This document shows, in pieces, positions 33,178 through 42,356 of a DNA stretch of 64,000 nucleotides. How positions within the stretch are numbered: position 1 is the first letter of the stretch; every line of letters begins with the position of its first letter. The notes below the pieces were generated by a model that saw only the letters and a list, made by a program, of their open reading frames with translations, had not been told where the DNA came from and searched no databases. This DNA is from Verrucomicrobiota bacterium (GTDB taxonomy: Bacteria; Verrucomicrobiota; Kiritimatiellia; CAIQIC01; JAGNIJ01). The DNA lies in the NCBI GenBank assembly GCA_022710725.1, contig JAKLGK010000007.1, positions 62,001 to 126,000 on the forward strand. The letters are read 5' to 3'. The translations under genes were made by a program, and so were the position numbers.

Positions 33178-34650
33178 ATGAAGCACATTGATGTCCAGCC
33201 GCAGCCGGTCTTGAGCTTCGGGCGCACCTTCGCGATCGCGCTGCGCGGGGTGCAGTACCGGCTGTTCCGCGCCCTGGTGACCGTCGCGGTCATCGCCGTG
33301 GCGATGGCCTTCCTGATGAACATCTTGAGCGAAAGCCTGTTCAAGCGCGTGGTGGCCGTCGCCGTCCGCGACGAGATCCGCGTCAGCCGGCAGGCGGACC
33401 ACTGGATCGCCCGGCTGTCCGTGCCGCAGACCGCGGAGGAGGTCATCGACGACCTCGCGGCCGCCGAGCCGGGCACCCCGGCCTCCCGCGAACTGGCCCG
33501 CTTCAGCGGGCGGGACCCGGCCGCGATCGAGCAGGCGGGCAAGCAGGCCGCGCAGGCCCGGGAGTACTTCCGCTTCTTCGACGACATCAACTACGGCCGC
33601 CGCCGCGTGCTGATCGGCAACGCCGCCGGCATCGGGATCTTCGAGCGGCTGCAGGATCCGGAGGCCCAGGCCCGCTTCTTCGAGAGCCTGGGCCAGATGC
33701 GGGCCGTGCGTTTCATCGCGACGCCCGACGGCTTCCGGGCCTTCCTCGCTTCCTGGCCTGCCCTGCGCGAGGTCGTGGCCGCCGTGCGCGAGGGGCAGCG
33801 ACAGGGCATCGGACAACTGCACGCGAAGCTGGACGGGCGGACTGTCATGGCCGCGCTGGCGGACGCGGAGGGGGCGTTCGGGGAGGCTGTCCGGCAGGCC
33901 GGATTCGTGCTCGAGCCGGAAGAAGCGACTTCGCTGGCGAAGCAGATTCGCCTGTCCGAGCACCGGCACTTCATCGAGGACAGCCTCAACGTCCCCGAGG
34001 TCCGCAAGGCCGTCGCCGCCCGCAAGGACGTCCTGCCCGGCGACGTAAGCCTGGACATGATCTGGGGCCTGCTCGGCCATCCCGACACGGCGGCGTGGTA
34101 CCGGGACCTGCTGGCGCAGCACACCTCGCCGCCGCCCGGCCTGGACGGCGACCGGCTGCACGAGGTGGCCCGCGCCCGCGGGCGCTCGAAGCTGATGGTC
34201 CGCGCGGAGCTGATCACCATGGGCACCGGCGGCGGGTTCATGAACATCGGGCCGCGCATGACCTGGCTGGCCTTCGTCTCGATGCTGGTCTGCACCGTGG
34301 GCATCGCCAACGCCATGCTGATGAGCGTCACCGAGCGCTTCCGCGAGATCGCCACGCTCAAGTGCCTGGGCGCCCTCGACGGGTTCATCATGACGGTCTT
34401 CCTGATCGAGGCCGCGATCCTCGGGCTGGTCGGCGGCGTCGCCGGCACGCTGATCGGGCTGGTGCTGGGCCTCGGGCGCATGCTGGCGGTCTTCCAATCC
34501 CTGTTGCTGGAACTGTTCCCCGGGGGCCTGCTGCTCCAGGCCGCCGGCATCTCCATGGTCACGGGCATCGCGCTGGCGGCCGTCGCGGCGGCCTACCCGT
34601 CGCTGCGCGCCGCGCGCCTGGCCCCGATGGAGGCGATGAGGATCGAGTAA
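33178..34650 (+). CDS. FtsX-type ABC transporter permease
   Basis: 490 residues. One N-terminal helix (about 25-50) is followed by a large extracytoplasmic domain (about 55-350) rich in A/E/R helices, then three C-terminal helices: R-M-T-W-L-A-F-V-S-M-L-V-C near 360, then E-R-F-R-E-I-A-T-L-K-C-L-G-A cytoplasmic coupling segment, and two more to A-Y-P-S-L-R-A-A-R-L-A-P at the end. This is the MacB/LolC/FtsX topology of ABC permeases that move substrates from the periplasmic face rather than through the membrane. Its partner is most likely the LolD-like ATPase that follows. The ATG is preceded by CCCTTTTTC with no ribosome site. Confidence 0.78.
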   Translation: MKHIDVQPQPVLSFGRTFAIALRGVQYRLFRALVTVAVIAVAMAFLMNILSESLFKRVVAVAVRDEIRVSRQADHWIARLSVPQTAEEVIDDLAAAEPGTPASRELARFSGRDPAAIEQAGKQAAQAREYFRFFDDINYGRRRVLIGNAAGIGIFERLQDPEAQARFFESLGQMRAVRFIATPDGFRAFLASWPALREVVAAVREGQRQGIGQLHAKLDGRTVMAALADAEGAFGEAVRQAGFVLEPEEATSLAKQIRLSEHRHFIEDSLNVPEVRKAVAARKDVLPGDVSLDMIWGLLGHPDTAAWYRDLLAQHTSPPPGLDGDRLHEVARARGRSKLMVRAELITMGTGGGFMNIGPRMTWLAFVSMLVCTVGIANAMLMSVTERFREIATLKCLGALDGFIMTVFLIEAAILGLVGGVAGTLIGLVLGLGRMLAVFQSLLLELFPGGLLLQAAGISMVTGIALAAVAAAYPSLRAARLAPMEAMRIE

Positions 34651-34667
34651 GAAACGGATATCGGCAG

Positions 34668-34717
34668 GGCGCGTTGGCTCAACGCGCCGGGGTGACGGCG
34701 GCTTGAGCCAAGCCGCC
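34668..34717 (+). repeat. two adjacent hairpins with 9-bp stems and 3-base loops
   Basis: GGCGCGTTG-GCT-CAACGCGCC (34668-34688) and GGCGGCTTG-AGC-CAAGCCGCC (34697-34717), both perfect, lie between the permease and ATPase genes. No T-run follows either. A similar perfect hairpin is at 59725-59745 and an imperfect one at 57030-57048. Confidence 0.65.
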
Positions 34718-34738
34718 CTACCGGATGGCGAAGAAGAA

Positions 34739-35494
34739 ATGGCGAAGAAAGAACAAGCGCCGGATTCGGCCGAAAAGCGGGTGATCATCCGCACGATCGG
34801 CATGAAGAAGCTCTATCGCAAGGGCGGGCAGGAGACCGCGGCCCTGCGCGGGGTGGACGTGGAGATCTACACCGGCGAGTTCATCTCGGTCATGGGCCCG
34901 TCCGGCTCGGGCAAGAGCACGTTCTTCAACATGATCGGCGCGCTGGACAGCCCGAGCGAGGGCCGCGTGTTCATCGACGAGGTGGACGTGGCGCAGTTGA
35001 CCGCCGAGGAACTGGCGTTCCTGCGCTGCCGCAAGATCGGCTACATCTTCCAGAGCTACAACCTGATCAAGTACATGACCGCGCTCGAGAACGTGACCAC
35101 CCCGATGGCGTTCGGCGGCGTGCCGGACGACGATGCCCGCAAGCGCGGCATGGAGATCCTCGGGCTCGTCGGCCTGCGCGAGCGGTGGTTCCACCGGCCC
35201 ATCGAGATGTCCGGCGGCCAGCAGCAGCGCGTCGCCATCGCGCGGGCCCTGGCCAACCAGCCCGCGATCCTGCTCTGCGACGAGCCGACGGCCAACCTGG
35301 ACCACCACACGGGCCAGGAGATCCTGGATATTTTGCAGAAGCTGAACAAGGAATGCGGCGTGACGATCATCTGCGCGACGCACGACCACCGGATGATGAA
35401 CGTCTGCGACCGGCTGATGTGGATCCGCGACGGCAGCATCGAGCGCATTGCGCGCCGCGACGAGGTCCACGTGGAACTGGCGGGAATCGACTAG
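34739..35494 (+). CDS. LolD/MacB-type ABC ATPase, copy 1
   Basis: 251 residues from the ATG at 34739; a TTG at 34703 lies inside a hairpin and is unlikely. Walker A is G-P-S-G-S-G-K-S-T near residue 53, the Q-loop is I-F-Q-S-Y-N-L near 104, the signature is S-G-G-Q-Q-Q-R-V near 158, Walker B is I-L-L-C-D-E-P-T and the H-loop is A-T-H-D. It energises an FtsX-like permease, most simply the one encoded just upstream. The LolD-like signature places it in the mechanotransmission class. Its stop is two bases from the next ATG, so it is translationally linked to the giant permease too. Confidence 0.88.
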   Translation: MAKKEQAPDSAEKRVIIRTIGMKKLYRKGGQETAALRGVDVEIYTGEFISVMGPSGSGKSTFFNMIGALDSPSEGRVFIDEVDVAQLTAEELAFLRCRKIGYIFQSYNLIKYMTALENVTTPMAFGGVPDDDARKRGMEILGLVGLRERWFHRPIEMSGGQQQRVAIARALANQPAILLCDEPTANLDHHTGQEILDILQKLNKECGVTIICATHDHRMMNVCDRLMWIRDGSIERIARRDEVHVELAGID

Positions 35495-35496
35495 GC

Positions 35497-38400
35497 ATGA
35501 GGGCCGGCGCGTCATTTTATTCCGTTGCCGTTTTGGAGCGCGCGGGCAAGCGGAGCGCGACCGCGCTTGGCTGGCTGGCCGCCTTGCTGCTGGCGACCGC
35601 TGCCCGCGCGATATCCCCGGAGTTCCTCGCCGACTGCCAGGCGCTGACGCGGCACCCGCACCGGCTGGCGGGCTCGGAGGAGTACGCCGACGCCGCGCGG
35701 CACGTGGAACAGCGCCTGCGCGAGGCGGGCGTGACGAACGTGCTGGTCCAGACGTTCCCGACGGTCCAGAACGTCGTCCGCCGGTGCGAGGCGGTCGCGG
35801 CGGACGGGCGGACGTTCCCGCTGCTGCCCATGCGCCCGGACGGCATCGTGCCGCCCGTGACGCCGCCGGCGGGCATCACGGGGAGGATCCTGCGCCTCGG
35901 CCGCGGGGAGCCCGGGGATTTCGACCGTGAGGACCCGCGGGGCCGCATCGTGGTGATGAACTACAACGCGGAGGACCGCTGGCTCAAGGCGTTCCGGCTC
36001 GGCGCGAAGGCCGTTATTTTCGTGAAGGAGGAAACGGCCGACGCCTTCCATTTCCATTACGTGCGGGCCAACGCGAACCTGCCGCGCTTTTACTACGACG
36101 GGCCGGCATCCGACCTCGCGGACGGGCAGGAGCTCACGATCCACAGCGAGGTGGCCTGGCAGCGGGCAACCGGCCGCAACGTGTTCGGGTTCATCGAGGG
36201 CAAGGTGCCGCTGTTCGACCTGGGCAAGGAGGAGGTGCTCCTGATCGCGGCGCCGTTGGACACCTTCGGCGAGGTGCCGCAGCGGACGCCGGGCGCGCAG
36301 CCGGCGGCCAACGCGGCGGCCGTCCTGAAGCTCGCCGGGATGCTGGCCAAGGCCCCGCCGCGCCGGCACGTGCTGCTGGCCTTCTTCGACGGGCACGGCC
36401 GCAACCACGCGGGCGTCGCCGCCTTCTACCAGGCCCTGGAAACCAAGGCCCGCGACGCGACGATCGAGGAGCGGATGGCCGCGTGGAAGGGCGAGTCGGA
36501 GTTCCTGGCCGAGACCGAGAAACTGGCCGCGCAGCCCAACCCGCTGGCCGGCCACGCGGGGGACGCCGGCCGCGAACTGCTGCTGCGGATGCGCAACAAG
36601 GCGGCGGACCGCGCCTACGAGATCCGCGGGCGGCTGATGGACCTGCGCGAGGCGCGTTCGAAGGCTGGGCGCGATTCGCCGGCCTACGCCGACCTGCAGG
36701 CCCGCGAGGACGAACTCAACGGGGTGTACAATCGCTGGAACGAACTGCGCCGGAAGCTCGGGAAGGGCGGCGCCGACGCCGCCGGGAGCGAGGAATTCGA
36801 CGCCGCCCTGGCCGGCGTGCGTCGGGACATCGCCCTTCGCCGCGCGGAGCTGGTCGAGGAGGAGCAGATGCTCCGCTCCTCGGCCGCGATCAAGGCCCTG
36901 CTGGGCGAGCGCTGGATCGCCCTGCACGCGACGATGATGCTGGGCGACCGGACGCCGACCTGGGGCGTGGTCGTCGGCGGCAACTCGGAGATCCGCTCCA
37001 CGCAGGATCTTCCGGGCCTGTACGGCCGGGTCCAGCGGAGCTTCCTGCAGGCCCATCGCTCGCTCGCGCGCCGCGGGAACGGCGCGCCCCACTTCGAGCC
37101 CGTCTCGGTGGACGGCTCGCTGCGCGACGTGCGGCTGCTCTGGGCGGCGCCGATGCTGATCCACGGCGGCGAGCTGGCCGGCCGGCACGGCGTGTATAAC
37201 GTGGTCCTCGGGACGCTGCACGAGACCCTGCCGCGGCTCGGCACGCCGGACGACACGCTGGACCGGCTGGACGCGGACCGGATCGAGCAGAACACGGCGG
37301 AGGTCGCGCTGCTGCTCGCGGCGGTGGGCAGCCTCGAGGGCGCGAGCGGCGACGTCGAGGCCGTGGCCGACCAGCGCGGCCTCTCCCTGCGCCGGGCGAT
37401 CATGGCGGACAACGATTACGTGGTCAGCGAGTTCTCCGGCGGGCGGACGCAGGGGGCGCTGGTGATGGGCCGGCACCGCGGCAGCTCGATCCCCAACCGG
37501 CCCGTGCCCGGCGCGGTGGTCCAGGTCTCGGTCGTGGACCCCTGGAACAGCGTCTTCTGGCGGCACAGCAAGGCGCCGGGTTTCGATCCCTTCACGGTGG
37601 TCATGACCGACCAGAACGGCGCCTACTCGCTGAACGCCCTGCCGACGCAGGACCCGGCGCCGATCGCGTTCGCCGCGGCGTTCGACGGGCGCGGGCTCGT
37701 GAACCAGGTGACCGACATGACCTCGCGCAAGACGGTCCGGCAGCGCCTGAACATGTTCCGGTGCGCGGGCGGGCTGCTGGTCCTGCCGCCGATGCACTGG
37801 ACGCAGAAGGCGACCTTCATGAGCGCGCGCGCCAACGCGCCGCTGGCGCAGCCGACCGCGACGGATTCGTACGGCGAGACCACGGACGGGGTCGCGTACT
37901 GGTACGGCGAGGAGAAGCTGCCCGGCATCAAGGCGTTCGGCAAGGACGCCCTCGTGGCGCTGAACAACGTCCCCGTCGAGGGGCAGAAGCCCGATCCCTA
38001 CGGGCGCGGCTACCCGAGGAGCGCGGAGTGGACGACCCTGCGCAACACGGAGGGCTCGGCCTGGGACCTCTGGCGGCTCAACGAAGCGCGCCTGTCCATT
38101 CTGCGCAGCCGCGACATTCTCAACAGCGCGCTCGAGGAGGCCCACGGGCGCGTGCGCGACCTGCTCGACGAGGCCGCGGCCGGCCCGTCGCTGGTCCGCA
38201 ACGAGGCCCTCTGCGCGTCGGCCTTCGAGGCGGCTCGGCCGGTCTATACGCAGGTGCGCGAGAGCATGGACGACCTGGTCAAGGCGGTGCTCGTGCTCCT
38301 GGCGCTCTGCATCCCGTTCGCGTTCGCGCTGGAGCGCCTGCTGATCGGGGCCTCGCTGATCTACAAGCAGGTGGCCTGGTTCGTCGGTTTCTTCGTGGCG

Positions 38401-40368
38401 ACGTTCCTGCTGCTCTACGTCTCGCACCCGGCCTTCGCGATCGCCCAGACGCCGATCATCATCTTCCTGGGCTTCGCCGTCGTGGTGCTGTCCGTCCTGG
38501 TGATCGTCATCATCATGCAGAAGTTCCAGGTCGAGCTGAAGCGGCTGCAGGGGATGACCTCGACCGTGCACGCGGCGGACATCTCGCGCTTCAGCACCGT
38601 CATGGCCGCCATGGCGATGGGCATCTCGACGATGCGGCGCCGGCCGCTGCGGACGACGCTGACGGCGGTGACGATCATCCTGCTGACCTTCACGATCCTC
38701 GGCTTCGCGTCGTTCGACACGCAGCGCGGGATCGTGAAGCTGTTCGTCGCGCCCGCGCCGCCGTACACGGGCGTGATGCTCAACAACCCGACGTGGGGCT
38801 CGTTCAACGCCGAGTTCGTGGACCTCGTGCGCAGCCGCTGGAGCCGCGAGGTGAACCTGTGCCTGCGCTACTGGATATGCCCGGAGTTCAAGGACGACCC
38901 GGACTTCGTCATCGCGCTGGAGGACGGCTCGAAGCCGGTCTCGCTCAAGGCCGTCCTGGGGATCCCGGCGGAGGAAATCGCGGCGCGGCCCGACCTGAAA
39001 CAGCTTTTCCGGCTGAACGACCCGGCGGATATCGACCGCATGGTGCTGATGACCGAGGCCGTGGCGACGCTGCTGAAGGTCAAGCCCGGCGACCGGGTCT
39101 GCCTGAAGGGCAAGATCCTGGAGGTCGGCCCCCTGTTGAGCGCGGCCGATCTTTCCGCCGCGCGCGAGATGGAGGGCAGCAGCATTCTGCCCGTGGACTT
39201 CGCCACGATGAAGCTCGCGAGCGCGGGGACGGCCGAGGTGACCGAGAACGTCCTCGACGAGCAGGCCAAGTGGACGAGCCTGCCGGTGGATTCCGTGGTC
39301 ATCACCTCCTCGGAAAACTCGCGGCTGTTCGGCGGCAAGCCGCACCTGGTCCACTTTTACACGAAGGACGCGCAGGAGGCCGCGGGGATCGCCGAGGAGC
39401 TGGCCCGCATGCTCGACCGGCACCCGGTGATGGCGACGCGCATGGACGGCGTCTATCGGCACGTCCAGGGCACGGTCGTCGCGGCCAGCGGGGTGGGGGA
39501 CCTGTTCTTCCCGATCCTGCTCGGCGGCCTGGTGATCTTCGGCACCATGCTCGGCTCCGTCGCGGACCGCGAGAAGGAGATCTACACCTTCAGCGCCCTC
39601 GGCCTGGCCCCGCCGCACGTCGCGAGCCTGTTCTTCGCCGAGGCCATGGTCTACTCCGTCATCGGCGGGCTCGGCGGCTACCTGATCGCGCAGGGCACGC
39701 TCAAGGTCCTGACCGTCGCCGCCAACTACGGCCTGGTCCGCGTGCCGGAGATGAACTACTCCTCCACAAACGCGATCGTCACGATCCTCATCGTCATGGC
39801 CACCGTGCTGGTCTCCGCCATCTACCCGGCGATCAAGGCCTCGAAGAGCGCGAATCCGGGCCTGATGCGGCTGTGGCGCCTGCCGCCGCCCGAGGGCGAC
39901 ATCTTCAACATCGTTTTCCCCTTCACCGTCTCCGCCTACGACCTGACCGGCGTGGTGAGCTTCCTGAAGGAGCACTTCGACAACTTCGGCGACGTCGGGC
40001 TGGGCAGCTTCATGGCGCGCGGGACGGCGGTGCGCTCTCTCGGGGGCGGCGAACTGGGCCTGACGTCGCAGCTCGCGCTGGCGCCGTTCGACCTCGGGGT
40101 GACCCAGCTCTTCGAACTGCGCAGCGCCCCCAGCGAAATCAAGGGCATCGACGAGGTCAACATACGGCTCACCCGCCGATCGGGCCAGCCGAAGGACTGG
40201 GAGCGGCTCAACCGCGTGCTGCTCGACGACCTGCGGACCCAGTTCCTGCTCTGGCGCTCGCTGCCGCAGGAAACCATGGAAGAGTACCGCCGGCGGACTC
40301 TGGTGGCGCTGAACAGGGAGGGCGGCGGGCCTCCTCCGCCGGTTAGCCAAGCGAAGGAAACGATCTGA
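35497..40368 (+). CDS. giant FtsX-type permease fused to a degenerate M28-peptidase-like ectodomain
   Basis: 1,623 residues from the ATG at 35497, two bases after the preceding stop. Domains in order: signal/anchor helix (about 18-40); PA-like and M28-like domain (about 45-330); helical region with a coiled-coil-like segment (330-480); a further extracytoplasmic part with a carboxypeptidase-regulatory-like sandwich (about 665-740); four helices (about 926-1010); helix at 1048; MacB-like periplasmic domain (1075-1325); three FtsX helices (1330-1450) with S-V-A-D-R-E-K-E-I-Y-T-F-S-A-L-G as coupling segment; cytoplasmic tail to 1623. In the M28-like part the H-x-D metal motif reads P-L-D (about 253), G-A-D-D-N reads G-A-Q-P-A-A-N (266), and the catalytic E-E reads H-G (about 298), so peptidase activity is not expected. 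Its ATPase is likely the one at 42357. Fold calls rest on motifs only. Confidence 0.72.
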   Translation: MRAGASFYSVAVLERAGKRSATALGWLAALLLATAARAISPEFLADCQALTRHPHRLAGSEEYADAARHVEQRLREAGVTNVLVQTFPTVQNVVRRCEAVAADGRTFPLLPMRPDGIVPPVTPPAGITGRILRLGRGEPGDFDREDPRGRIVVMNYNAEDRWLKAFRLGAKAVIFVKEETADAFHFHYVRANANLPRFYYDGPASDLADGQELTIHSEVAWQRATGRNVFGFIEGKVPLFDLGKEEVLLIAAPLDTFGEVPQRTPGAQPAANAAAVLKLAGMLAKAPPRRHVLLAFFDGHGRNHAGVAAFYQALETKARDATIEERMAAWKGESEFLAETEKLAAQPNPLAGHAGDAGRELLLRMRNKAADRAYEIRGRLMDLREARSKAGRDSPAYADLQAREDELNGVYNRWNELRRKLGKGGADAAGSEEFDAALAGVRRDIALRRAELVEEEQMLRSSAAIKALLGERWIALHATMMLGDRTPTWGVVVGGNSEIRSTQDLPGLYGRVQRSFLQAHRSLARRGNGAPHFEPVSVDGSLRDVRLLWAAPMLIHGGELAGRHGVYNVVLGTLHETLPRLGTPDDTLDRLDADRIEQNTAEVALLLAAVGSLEGASGDVEAVADQRGLSLRRAIMADNDYVVSEFSGGRTQGALVMGRHRGSSIPNRPVPGAVVQVSVVDPWNSVFWRHSKAPGFDPFTVVMTDQNGAYSLNALPTQDPAPIAFAAAFDGRGLVNQVTDMTSRKTVRQRLNMFRCAGGLLVLPPMHWTQKATFMSARANAPLAQPTATDSYGETTDGVAYWYGEEKLPGIKAFGKDALVALNNVPVEGQKPDPYGRGYPRSAEWTTLRNTEGSAWDLWRLNEARLSILRSRDILNSALEEAHGRVRDLLDEAAAGPSLVRNEALCASAFEAARPVYTQVRESMDDLVKAVLVLLALCIPFAFALERLLIGASLIYKQVAWFVGFFVATFLLLYVSHPAFAIAQTPIIIFLGFAVVVLSVLVIVIIMQKFQVELKRLQGMTSTVHAADISRFSTVMAAMAMGISTMRRRPLRTTLTAVTIILLTFTILGFASFDTQRGIVKLFVAPAPPYTGVMLNNPTWGSFNAEFVDLVRSRWSREVNLCLRYWICPEFKDDPDFVIALEDGSKPVSLKAVLGIPAEEIAARPDLKQLFRLNDPADIDRMVLMTEAVATLLKVKPGDRVCLKGKILEVGPLLSAADLSAAREMEGSSILPVDFATMKLASAGTAEVTENVLDEQAKWTSLPVDSVVITSSENSRLFGGKPHLVHFYTKDAQEAAGIAEELARMLDRHPVMATRMDGVYRHVQGTVVAASGVGDLFFPILLGGLVIFGTMLGSVADREKEIYTFSALGLAPPHVASLFFAEAMVYSVIGGLGGYLIAQGTLKVLTVAANYGLVRVPEMNYSSTNAIVTILIVMATVLVSAIYPAIKASKSANPGLMRLWRLPPPEGDIFNIVFPFTVSAYDLTGVVSFLKEHFDNFGDVGLGSFMARGTAVRSLGGGELGLTSQLALAPFDLGVTQLFELRSAPSEIKGIDEVNIRLTRRSGQPKDWERLNRVLLDDLRTQFLLWRSLPQETMEEYRRRTLVALNREGGGPPPPVSQAKETI

Positions 40369-40370
40369 CC

Positions 40371-42344
40371 ATGGCCCAGCGCATCGACAAGGAACTCGAG
40401 GAATTCAGGCAGGTGATGGAGGTTCCCTCGTCCTTCGAGGAGGGCTTCAACTGGACCAGCCTGCTGGGCGCGATCTTCGTGGCGCTGCTGATGGTGCCCG
40501 GGGCCATCTACATGGGCCTGCTCGCCGGCGTGGAGAACATCGGGTCGGCCTCCCAGTGGGTGACCGTCATCCTCTTCATCGAGGTCGCCAAGCGCGCGCA
40601 GAAGACGCTCAAGCGCGCCGAGATATTCGTCCTGTTCTTCATGGCGGCCGCGGCGCTCGGCATGCCGTTCTCCGGGCTGATCTGGAACCAGTTCTTCGCG
40701 TGCAGCGACGCCGCCATCGCCGCGGGCATCGCCGAGCACCTGCCGCGCTGGTTCGCGCCGCCGGCGGGGTCGGAGTCGTACGCCCTGCGGACCTTCATGC
40801 ACAAGGACTGGCTGCCGGTGATCGGCATGGTGATCTTCGGCATGTTCTTCGGCCAGCTCTCCAACATGGTCCTCGGCTACGGCCTCTTCCGCCTCGCCAG
40901 CGACATCGAGCGCCTGCCGTTCCCGATGGCGCCGATCGGCGCGCAGGGCGTGATGGCGCTGGCCGAAGACTCCGACGAGAAAGGCGCGGAGGAAGGCGAG
41001 GGGCGCTGGCGGTGGCGCGTCTTTTCCATCGGCGGCGCGCTGGGCCTGGTCTTCGGCACGCTCTACCTGCTGCTCCCGACGCTCACGGGCGCGCTGACGG
41101 GCAACCCGATCCAGCTCTTCCCCATCCCGTTCAGCGACTTCACGCCGCAGACGGGCGAGTACCTGCCCGCCGTCGCGACGGGCCTGTCCTGGGACTTCGG
41201 CAACATCATCTTCGGCATGGTCCTGCCGTTCTTCGCCATGGTCGGCAGCTTCGTCGGCCTGATCGCGACGGTCGTCCTCAACCCGCTGCTGCACGCCGTC
41301 GGCGTGCTGCGCAACTGGGTGCCGGGCGACTCGACCATCGGGACGCTCTACAAGAACAACATCGATTTCTTCTTCAGCTTCAATATCGGCCTGGCCCTCG
41401 CGATCGCGCTGGCGGGTTTCTACCAGGTCATCCGCAGCTTCCAGGGCCGCCGGAAGACCGCCGGCGGCGAGCCGGTCCGCCTGGCACCGGCGGGACGCGG
41501 CGACATCCGGCCGTTCATCGTCGTCGTGGTGTACTTCCTCGTGACGATCACGTATATCCTCGTGTCCGGCTGGATGGTGGACTGGCACCGCGGGATCATG
41601 ATCGTGCTGCTGTTCCTCGGCTTCGTGTACACCCCCGTGATCAGCTACGTCACGGCGCGCCTGGAGGGCATGGTGGGGCAGGTGGTCGAGGTGCCCTACA
41701 TCCGCGAGGCGGCGCTGATCTTGAGCGGCTACCGCGGCGTGGCCGTGTGGTTCCTGCCGATCCCGATGGCCAACTACGGGCAGATGGCGATTTTCTACAA
41801 GCAGTGCGAGTTGACGGGCACGCGCTTCCCGAGCATCTGGAAGACCCAGGTCATCCTGTTCCCGATCATCCTGTTGAGCTCCATCTTCTTCATGAACTTC
41901 ATCTGGAGCCTCAACGAGGTGCCGTCCGCCGTCTATCCCTACGCGGAGATGATGTGGAAGCTGAACGCCGAGAACGCCTGCATCATGTTCTCCTCCACGC
42001 TCGGCGAGTACTCGATCTTCGAGGAGGCGTTCAACGTCCTCTACATCGCCATCGGCGCGGTGTTCGGCGTGGCGCTGTTCGGGGCCATGAACACGCTGGG
42101 CGCGCCCATCATGCTGACCTACGGGGTGGTGCGCGGGCTCGGCGGCGTGATGCCGCACTGGGTGATCCCCCAGTTCATCGGCGCGCTGATCGGGCGGTAC
42201 TATTTCCAGAAGCGGCTGGGCCTGCGCTGGCGGCAGTACATCCCGGTGGTCAGCGCCGGCTTCGCGTGCGGCATGGGGCTGATCACCACCGTGGGCGTCG
42301 GGATCACGTTCTTGAGCAAGGCGAGCATACCGTTGCCGTTCTAG
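40371..42344 (+). CDS. OPT-like polytopic membrane protein, second copy
   Basis: 657 residues; the ATG is two bases after the giant-permease stop. Multiple membrane helices with a conserved N-terminal half: G-A-I-Y-M-G-L-L-A-G near residue 44 and E-R-L-P-F-P-M-A-P-I-G-A near 183, the proline-containing helix typical of OPT-superfamily proteins. Residues 205-217 form an acidic cytoplasmic loop. It is distinct from, but of the same broad class as, the protein at 31035. Being within an otherwise ABC-type operon, with spacings of 2 and 12 bases on either side, it is probably part of the same process, perhaps supplying or removing the substrate handled by the FtsX systems. The substrate is unknown. 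Confidence 0.65.
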   Translation: MAQRIDKELEEFRQVMEVPSSFEEGFNWTSLLGAIFVALLMVPGAIYMGLLAGVENIGSASQWVTVILFIEVAKRAQKTLKRAEIFVLFFMAAAALGMPFSGLIWNQFFACSDAAIAAGIAEHLPRWFAPPAGSESYALRTFMHKDWLPVIGMVIFGMFFGQLSNMVLGYGLFRLASDIERLPFPMAPIGAQGVMALAEDSDEKGAEEGEGRWRWRVFSIGGALGLVFGTLYLLLPTLTGALTGNPIQLFPIPFSDFTPQTGEYLPAVATGLSWDFGNIIFGMVLPFFAMVGSFVGLIATVVLNPLLHAVGVLRNWVPGDSTIGTLYKNNIDFFFSFNIGLALAIALAGFYQVIRSFQGRRKTAGGEPVRLAPAGRGDIRPFIVVVVYFLVTITYILVSGWMVDWHRGIMIVLLFLGFVYTPVISYVTARLEGMVGQVVEVPYIREAALILSGYRGVAVWFLPIPMANYGQMAIFYKQCELTGTRFPSIWKTQVILFPIILLSSIFFMNFIWSLNEVPSAVYPYAEMMWKLNAENACIMFSSTLGEYSIFEEAFNVLYIAIGAVFGVALFGAMNTLGAPIMLTYGVVRGLGGVMPHWVIPQFIGALIGRYYFQKRLGLRWRQYIPVVSAGFACGMGLITTVGVGITFLSKASIPLPF

Positions 42345-42356
42345 GCGGAGAAGCGC

